Shown here piece by piece: positions 44,570 to 50,513 of a stretch of DNA of 50,513 nucleotides. A program made the position numbers and the translations under genes. Within the stretch, counting starts at the first letter, position 1. Every line of letters begins with the position of its first letter. Source of the DNA: CAVZLD01 sp964522605 (GTDB lineage: Bacteria; Planctomycetota; Planctomycetia; Pirellulales; Pirellulaceae); the NCBI GenBank assembly GCA_964522605.1, contig CAZFWV010000013.1:1-50513 (forward strand), read 5' to 3'. Below the pieces are notes generated by a model, which saw only the letters and a list, made by a program, of their open reading frames with translations, did not search any database and was not told the DNA's origin.

Positions 44570-45104
44570 CTGCGGGTTAAACAAACCACCACGAATCCTG
44601 TTCGGAGACTCTGGAAAAACCACCACGGAAAAGCTGCACGATCGGGGTGCGGGAGGGTGTGCTGGAAGTGTTTTCCCGTATTTTCTCTGATCTCGGCCCG
44701 TTCGCGGTACGACGCGAGCGGATTCCAGTGCGTGCAGGCTAGAGACGTACACCGGCTCGGCCGGTGGTTGATGATAAGCATTTCTATTTCATTTTCCTGC
44801 CACGGTCGTGTCTTCCGAGCAGGTGCCGCCGCAAACGCGCGTTCTCGAAGGTCTGCTTCCGCCACACGACGTACGGGTACGATTGTCTCCGCCGAGCCAG
44901 GTGCTTTACAGTTTGTCAAAGACAGCCCAAAATGAGTTCGAACAGCGCACGGCTGCAAATCCTTCACCTGGTGGTAAGCAATCAAGCTCAATAGGGGCTG
45001 CACTGAGCCGCCGCATCACGTCGCGTCGAGTCCATCTGTGTCTCTCCCTGAATCCCAATGACTCTCGGTGACACGGTATCGACCGCCGGATAGAGAGAAT
45101 CGGC
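44570..45104. other. Gene-free stretch before the second giant gene
   Basis: About 535 bases. Open frames on both strands lack ribosome sites and recognisable domains. It presumably carries the promoter of the giant gene, but no box stands out. Confidence 0.45.
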
Positions 45105-48100
45105 ATGTCCTATTTCACGAAGCCAATCGACGATCGAATGGCGATTCGGCAGTTGAACGCGGGAAAGAACGCAGTTCGCAAATCTCGGTATCGGCGGTCC
45201 CTTTGCTGGGGCGAAAAACTCGAAGATCGATGTCTGCTGGCATCTGACGTGGCCCCGTATCTTGTGGCCGACTTGAACAACAGCGGCTTTTTTTCCGACC
45301 GAGCGAACATCGTGGCAGAGCGCGAGACGGTCACCGCCGCGTTGTCCGACACGTTGATCCTTTCGGCGCAGAGTGAATTTTCCTCGAACGTCGAGACCGC
45401 AGCCAACCAAGGCGAACCGATCTCGGAGTCGGGCGGTTTCTCCGCCTCGTTTGGCGAGTCTGACTCCGCGGTTGACGGCTTCGAGGACTTCGAGACGGGC
45501 GACTTCAGCGAGTTTCCATGGCAACGGACCTCGTCACCAACCGGCAGCAATCTCTGGTTCATCGCCGACGCAACGGCAGACTCTACGTCAGTCCATGGCG
45601 GCCGCTTCGGGGCCCAGGCGGGAGATGTCGCGGACGGCCAAAGAACGCGGCTGGAAGTAACTCTCACAACGGGGGCCGGGGAGATTTCGTTCTGGCGAAA
45701 GGTCTCGTCCGAGGCGAGTTTCGATTTCTTGGAGTTCTACATCGACGGGACGCGCCTTGATCGGTGGGCTGGCGAGTTGGACTGGACTTCGGTTTCCTAT
45801 CCGGTCAGCGCGGGCGTCCATACCTTCGCGTGGCAGTACGCAAAAGACTACAGCATTTCCCGGGGAGCCGACACCGCTTGGATCGACGAGATCGTCTTTC
45901 CATCGGCAGAAGCCGACACGACGCGGCCGACTGTCAGTACGATTCTTCCGGCCGGTGGTGCGACGGTCTCCTCCGCGTCGACGAATGTCAACGTCACGTT
46001 TTCGGAAACCGTCCAGCGCGTCGATGCAACCGACTTGGTGTTGAGCGGAGCGGCGGCTGCGGCGGCATCGGTGGGCGCCCCGACTCTGCAGAGCGGCAAC
46101 ACGTGGCGGTTCCCCATTACAGGTCTGTCCAACGGAACGCTCAATCTGAGTTTGGCTCCGGATGCGAACGACATCGAAGACCTGGCGGGTAATGATCTTG
46201 TTCCCGCGACCTGGAGTTACACGGTGGCGGTCGCGCCGACAAGCAACGTGGAGAATTTCGAGACGGGCGACTTTGCCAAGTTCCCGTGGCAACGGACCTC
46301 GTCACCGTCCGGCAGCAATCTCTGGTTCATCTCCGATGCAACGGCAGACTCTGCGTCAGTCCATGCCGGCCGTTTCGGGGCCCAGTCGGGAGATGTTGCG
46401 GACGGCCAAAGAACGCGGCTGGAAGTGACTGTCGAGACGGGAGCTGGCAATATCTCGTTCTGGCGAAAGGTTTCCTCCGAGGCGAGCTTCGATTTCTTGG
46501 AGTTCTACATCGACGGCACGCGCCGTGATCGATGGGCCGGCGAGTTGGGTTGGGCGTCGTTTTCCTATCCGGTTAGCGCGGGTGTCCATACCTTCGCGTG
46601 GCAGTACGCGAAAGACTACAGCATCTCACGAGGAGCGGACACGGCCTGGATCGACGATATCGTCTTTCCGACGTTGTCAGGTGACACGACACGACCGACC
46701 GTCAGCGCGGTTGTTCCCGCCAGTGGTGCCACAGTCACAGGCACGTCGACGAATGTCAACGTCACGTTTTCGGAAACCGTCCAGGGCGTCGATGCGACCG
46801 ACTTGGTGTTGAGTGGAACGGCGGCTGCGGCGGCATCGGTGGGCGCCCCGACTCTTCAGAGTGGCAACACGTGGCGGTTCCCCATTACGGGCCTGGCCAA
46901 CGGAACGCTCAATCTGAGTTTAGCTCCCGACGCGAACGACATCGAAGACTTGGCGGGTAATGATTTGGCTCCCGCGACCTGGAGCTATACGGTGGCGATC
47001 GCGCCGACAAGCAACGTGGAGAATTTCGAGACGGGCAACTTTGCCAAGTTCCCGTGGCAACGGACCTCGTCACCGTCCGGTAGCAACCTCTGGTTCATCG
47101 CCGACGCAACGGCAGACTCTGCGTCAGTCCATGCGGGCCGTTTCGGGGCCCAGTCGGGAGATGTCGCGGACGGCCAAAGGACGCGGCTGGAAGTGACTGT
47201 CGCAACGGGGGCTGGCAATATCTCGTTCTGGCGAAAGGTTTCCTCCGAGGCGAATTTCGATTACTTGGAGTTCTATATCGACGGCACGCGTCGTGATCGT
47301 TGGTCGGGCGAGATGGATTGGGCCTCGATTTCCTATCCGGTTAGCGCCGGCGTCCACACCTTCGCGTGGCAGTACACGAAGGACGGCAGCATTTCCCGGG
47401 GAGCGGACTCCGGCTGGATCGACGATATCGTCTTTCCATCGGCAGGAGCCGACACGACGCGACCGACCGTCGGTACGATTCTTCCCGCCGGTGGTGCTAC
47501 GGTCTCCTCCGCATCGACGAACGTCCTTGTTACGTTTTCGGAAACCGTTCAGGGCGTCGACGCGACCGACTTGGTATTGAGCGGAGCGGCGGCTGCGGCG
47601 GCGTCGGTGGGCGCCCCGACTCTTCAGAGCGGCAACACGTGGCGGTTTCCCATTACGGGTTTGACCAACGGAACGCTCAATCTGAGTCTGGCTCCCGACG
47701 CGAACGACATCGAAGATCTGGCGGGTAATGATCTTGTTCCCGCGAGCTGGAGCTATACGGTCGCGGTTGCGCCGACCAGCAGTGTGGACGACTTCGAGAC
47801 GGGCAACTTCGGCAAGTTTCCGTGGCAACGGACCTCGTCACCGTCCGGCATCGATCTCTGGTTCATCTCCGATGCAACGGCAGACGCTACATCAGTCCAC
47901 GGCGGCCACTATGCTGCCCAGTCGGGGGATCTTGCGGACGGCCAGAGGACGACTCTCGAGGTCACCTTAGAAACGGAGGCCGGCAGCATCTCGTTCTGGC
48001 GAAAGGTCTCCTCCGAGGCGAGTTTCGATCACTTGGAGTTCTACATCGACGGCACGCGCCGTGATCGTTGGTCGGGCGAGTTGGGTTGGGCGTCGTTTTC

Positions 48101-50396
48101 CTATCCGGTTAGCGCCGGCGTCCACACCTTTTCGTGGCAATACGCGAAAGACGGCAGCATTTCCCGGGGAGCGGACTCCGCCTGGATCGACGATATCGTC
48201 TTCCCGACGTTGGCAGCTGACACAACGCGACCGACCGTCAGCTCAATTGTTCCGGCAGTTGGCGCCACAATCTATAGCGCGTCAACAAGTGTCAACGTGA
48301 CGTTTTCGGAAGCCGTCCAACGCGTCGATGCAACCGACTTGGTGTTGAGCGGAACGGCGGCTGCGGCGGCGACGGTGGGGGCCCCGATTCTCCAGAGTAC
48401 TAACACGTGGCGGTTCCCCGTCACGGGCCTGACCAACGGAACGCTCAATCTCAGTCTGGCTCCCGACGCGAACGACATCGAAGACTTGGCCGGTAACGAT
48501 CTGGTTCCCGTAACTTGGAGCTACACGGTTACGATCAGAGAGACGAGTAATGTGGAGGATTTTGAGACAGGAAACTTCGAGGAGTTTCCGTGGCGACGGA
48601 CCTCGTCACCATCCGGCAACGCTCTCTGGTTTATCTCCGATGCAACAGCCATCCCCACGTTGGCTCATGGCGGACGCTATGGTGCCCAGGCAGGGGATCT
48701 TGACGACAGCGAGAGGACGACTTTGGAAGTCACCTTGGAAACGGAGGGCGGCAGCATCTCGTTCTGGCGAAAGGTCTCCTCCGAGGCGAATTACGATTTC
48801 TTGGAGTTCTACATCGACGGCATGCAGCTTGATCGTTGGTCCGGCGACTTGGATTGGGCCTCGGTATCCTATCCCGTCACCGCCGGTACCCATACTTTCT
48901 CATGGCAGTACGCGAAAGACTACAGTGTTTCCACGGGAGCGGACACCGCCTGGATCGACGATATCGTCTTCCCGCCGGTGGTACCCGACACGACGCCACC
49001 GACCGTCAGTCAGATTGTTCCAGCAGATGGTGCCACGATCAGCACGGCATCCGTGAGTGTCTTTGTGACGTTTTCGGAAGCCGTCCAAGGCGTCGATGCG
49101 AGCGACTTGGTGTTGAGCGGAACGGCGGCTGCGGCGGCGACGGTTCGGGCCCCAATTCCTCAGAATGACAACACGTGGCGGTTCCCCGTCACGGGCCTGA
49201 CCGACGGAACGCTCAATCTGAGTTTGGCTCCCGACGCGAATGATATCGAGGACAGGGCGGGGAATGATCTGGTGCCCGAGTCCTGGAGCTATCCGGTGAG
49301 TGTCACCTCAAGCTCGACGGAAATTCAGATTGTCGCGAGTTATACCGATGGGCCCGGTGAAGGGTTCTACGATCCCACGCTCGGTGCGGCTCGACGGGAA
49401 GCTTTCGAATATGCACTAGGAATCTGGGAAGGATTAATTGGTCCGAACTACGCAGGAGAGACAATCGTTGTTGAGGCATCGATGGATCCTATGGGTGGTT
49501 CGTCCTCCAGCGCGGTTCTTGGCTCCGCCTGGACGCCAACGATTCACCGAAGCTACGACGGCTTGGTGAGCGACACATGGTACGGTGCAGCACTGGCCAA
49601 CCATCTGGCCGGCGAAGACTTGTATTACTTGCCCGAGGTCATGGCGTCGTTCAACTCCGATGTCGATAACAGCGAGGTTCTCGGATCAACCGATTGGTAC
49701 TACGGTTTGGACGGCAACCCGGATGGCGATATTGATTTTGTCACGGTCGTGCTGCACGAAGTGGGGCATGGTTTGAATTTCTTCGACCTGATGAACTCCG
49801 ATGGAACATTCTCCTATGGGTACATGGGGATCTACGAACGATTCGTGGAACTTGGCGACGGAACGCCCCTGTCTAGCTTGACCACCAACGCGCAACGCGC
49901 AGCGGCGATTGTCAGTGATGATTTGTGGTGGAGCGGGGCCGAGGGCGCTGCGGGCAACGCTGGTGAGCGACCGAAGTTGTATGCACCGACCACGTATCGG
50001 TCGGGGTCAAGCGTGTCGCATCTTGACGAGACGGTCCATCGTTACGATTTGATGAGTCCGTTCTATAGCGGCGTCGATCACGAACCCAGCGAGTTTGAGT
50101 TGGGCATCCTCGTCGATATGGGCTGGACGTTGGCTGCGCCAGTTGCCAACTCGTTGAGCGAGTTCCGTGGCGACACGACCGTCAGTCAGGATCTGGAAAG
50201 CGTCAAGGCGGACCAACTCTTCAGTCAGCCGACGTTTTTGCGTGGGGAGACGAGCGAATTAAGTACGGACTTTGAAGCACCAATTGTCAACACAACCGAC
50301 CTCGCTGCCGACGACAATGCCACCGACTTGGCCCTCGATGCTCTCATGGCAGGCTTTGACCCGCTGTGGTTCTTCATTGGTGACGAGCCGAGTTGA
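45105..50396 (+). CDS. Giant repeat protein with C-terminal metzincin-like protease
   Basis: 1763 residues. A basic N-terminus leads to LEDRCLLASD at 39-48, the LExRxLLA export motif also found in the giant protein at 24852. After a linker, five units of exactly 256 residues follow. Each has a jelly-roll (MAM-like) part (DFETGDFSEFPWQRTSSP, then EISFWRKVSSEASFDFLEFY) and an Ig-like/Big_5 part (DTTRPTVSTILPAGGATV, then LAPDANDIEDLAGNDLVP). The last 350 residues look like a zinc protease: VVLHEVGHGLNFFDLM with H1551, E1552 and H1555, a possible third ligand D1561, and a candidate Met-turn YDLMSP at about M1650. The binding repeats probably hold the enzyme on a polymer or surface (inference). 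ATG at 45138 is a possible alternative start. There is no dockerin and no PEP-CTERM signal. Confidence 0.88.
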   Translation: MSYFTKPIDDRMAIRQLNAGKNAVRKSRYRRSLCWGEKLEDRCLLASDVAPYLVADLNNSGFFSDRANIVAERETVTAALSDTLILSAQSEFSSNVETAANQGEPISESGGFSASFGESDSAVDGFEDFETGDFSEFPWQRTSSPTGSNLWFIADATADSTSVHGGRFGAQAGDVADGQRTRLEVTLTTGAGEISFWRKVSSEASFDFLEFYIDGTRLDRWAGELDWTSVSYPVSAGVHTFAWQYAKDYSISRGADTAWIDEIVFPSAEADTTRPTVSTILPAGGATVSSASTNVNVTFSETVQRVDATDLVLSGAAAAAASVGAPTLQSGNTWRFPITGLSNGTLNLSLAPDANDIEDLAGNDLVPATWSYTVAVAPTSNVENFETGDFAKFPWQRTSSPSGSNLWFISDATADSASVHAGRFGAQSGDVADGQRTRLEVTVETGAGNISFWRKVSSEASFDFLEFYIDGTRRDRWAGELGWASFSYPVSAGVHTFAWQYAKDYSISRGADTAWIDDIVFPTLSGDTTRPTVSAVVPASGATVTGTSTNVNVTFSETVQGVDATDLVLSGTAAAAASVGAPTLQSGNTWRFPITGLANGTLNLSLAPDANDIEDLAGNDLAPATWSYTVAIAPTSNVENFETGNFAKFPWQRTSSPSGSNLWFIADATADSASVHAGRFGAQSGDVADGQRTRLEVTVATGAGNISFWRKVSSEANFDYLEFYIDGTRRDRWSGEMDWASISYPVSAGVHTFAWQYTKDGSISRGADSGWIDDIVFPSAGADTTRPTVGTILPAGGATVSSASTNVLVTFSETVQGVDATDLVLSGAAAAAASVGAPTLQSGNTWRFPITGLTNGTLNLSLAPDANDIEDLAGNDLVPASWSYTVAVAPTSSVDDFETGNFGKFPWQRTSSPSGIDLWFISDATADATSVHGGHYAAQSGDLADGQRTTLEVTLETEAGSISFWRKVSSEASFDHLEFYIDGTRRDRWSGELGWASFSYPVSAGVHTFSWQYAKDGSISRGADSAWIDDIVFPTLAADTTRPTVSSIVPAVGATIYSASTSVNVTFSEAVQRVDATDLVLSGTAAAAATVGAPILQSTNTWRFPVTGLTNGTLNLSLAPDANDIEDLAGNDLVPVTWSYTVTIRETSNVEDFETGNFEEFPWRRTSSPSGNALWFISDATAIPTLAHGGRYGAQAGDLDDSERTTLEVTLETEGGSISFWRKVSSEANYDFLEFYIDGMQLDRWSGDLDWASVSYPVTAGTHTFSWQYAKDYSVSTGADTAWIDDIVFPPVVPDTTPPTVSQIVPADGATISTASVSVFVTFSEAVQGVDASDLVLSGTAAAAATVRAPIPQNDNTWRFPVTGLTDGTLNLSLAPDANDIEDRAGNDLVPESWSYPVSVTSSSTEIQIVASYTDGPGEGFYDPTLGAARREAFEYALGIWEGLIGPNYAGETIVVEASMDPMGGSSSSAVLGSAWTPTIHRSYDGLVSDTWYGAALANHLAGEDLYYLPEVMASFNSDVDNSEVLGSTDWYYGLDGNPDGDIDFVTVVLHEVGHGLNFFDLMNSDGTFSYGYMGIYERFVELGDGTPLSSLTTNAQRAAAIVSDDLWWSGAEGAAGNAGERPKLYAPTTYRSGSSVSHLDETVHRYDLMSPFYSGVDHEPSEFELGILVDMGWTLAAPVANSLSEFRGDTTVSQDLESVKADQLFSQPTFLRGETSELSTDFEAPIVNTTDLAADDNATDLALDALMAGFDPLWFFIGDEPS
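45489..49328 (+). repeat. Five in-frame 768-bp repeats
   Basis: The codons for FETG fall at 45489, 46257, 47025, 47793 and 48561, exactly 768 bp apart each time, with no indel across 3.8 kb. The units are very similar at the DNA level. Units 4 and 5 are somewhat more diverged, and differences are mostly synonymous or conservative. Confidence 0.92.
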
Positions 50397-50401
50397 CGTT
50401 C

Positions 50402-50424
50402 TGTGAAGCTCGAGAAGCTTCACA
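50402..50424 (+). terminator. Possible terminator hairpin of the second giant gene
   Basis: A perfect 9-bp stem, TGTGAAGCT/AGCTTCACA, with a 5-base loop begins 5 bases after the stop codon at 50396. No T-run follows, so intrinsic termination is plausible but unproven. Confidence 0.45.
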
Positions 50425-50513
50425 AAGGTCAAAGTTCTACCAAGGGCGCATTTCGATTCGAGCAGCAAGACACAGACCTTGCCGACGAGCTTTGGGTGGT
50501 TTGGGCTGGCGGC

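Noticed and set aside
44566..45003. Minus-strand open frame of 145 codons before the second giant gene
   Set aside because: No start signal and no recognisable protein features. It overlaps the end of the DUF4832 gene.
45588..47828. Minus-strand frames of about 234 codons in the second giant gene
   Set aside because: They appear at the same place in successive 768-bp units, so they are shadows of the repeat.

Overview
The window reads as chromosomal DNA of a planctomycete, probably of the Pirellula/Rhodopirellula type. The evidence is the gene content: a planctomycete-type cytochrome c/DUF1549/DUF1553 protein beside a DUF1501 protein, three PEP-CTERM (exosortase) proteins, two giant proteins with the LExRxLLA N-terminal motif common in planctomycete secreted proteins, dockerin modules of the planctomycete type, a C-type sulfatase, paired TPR and FG-GAP/ASPIC-UnbV proteins, and a REP-associated tyrosine transposase (RAYT). 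Nearly every product carries a signal peptide, lipobox, Tat signal or membrane anchor, so this is a surface and periplasm region. I saw no tRNA, rRNA or CRISPR array.

Layout. 1-2466: a PEP-CTERM protein on the minus strand with a good terminator, next to a tandem array of transposon-end sequence. 3536-11259: a plus-strand run of four genes, TPR / ASPIC-UnbV / TPR / ASPIC-UnbV, which looks like one two-gene module duplicated. 11797-13587: a LamG + dockerin + PEP-CTERM protein. 14035-16476: a DUF5060/DUF4038-like glycoside hydrolase with PKD and LamG domains. 16809-17861: a leucine-rich-repeat remnant and a class 3 lipase broken by a single-base frameshift. 18297-23194: a minus-strand pair, sulfatase followed with an ATGA overlap by a PQQ beta-propeller protein that has a methyltransferase-like insert. 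23668-24426: a small PEP-CTERM protein. 24852-32126: a giant protein with about twenty 102-residue cadherin-like repeats and a dockerin. 32130-33110: a full-length RAYT element. 33565-38415: the cytochrome c/DUF1549/DUF1553 and DUF1501 pair. 38479-41256: a Tat-exported sugar-isomerase-like protein and a secreted M55 D-aminopeptidase, divergent. 41625-44569: an unrecognised membrane-anchored protein and a DUF4832 TIM-barrel protein. 45105-50396: a giant protein with five exact 256-residue repeats and a C-terminal metzincin-like protease.

Taken together the genes suggest capture and breakdown of sulfated or complex polysaccharides and peptides at the cell surface (sulfatase, two glycosidase-like barrels, isomerase-like protein, lipase, D-aminopeptidase, protease), with large adhesins and exosortase-sorted proteins. 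That joint role is inference from domains.

The most interesting non-coding signal is a RAYT-linked repeat family. There is one full-length element, two roughly 370-bp derivatives that share the same internal deletion junction, and a tandem array of solo right ends. All four loci lie directly beside the 3' end of a gene. A second, unrelated hairpin repeat of about 100 bp occurs twice (3421 and 40147). The two giant genes also contain internal repeats kept at exact length (306 bp and 768 bp), including an apparently identical 873-bp duplication.
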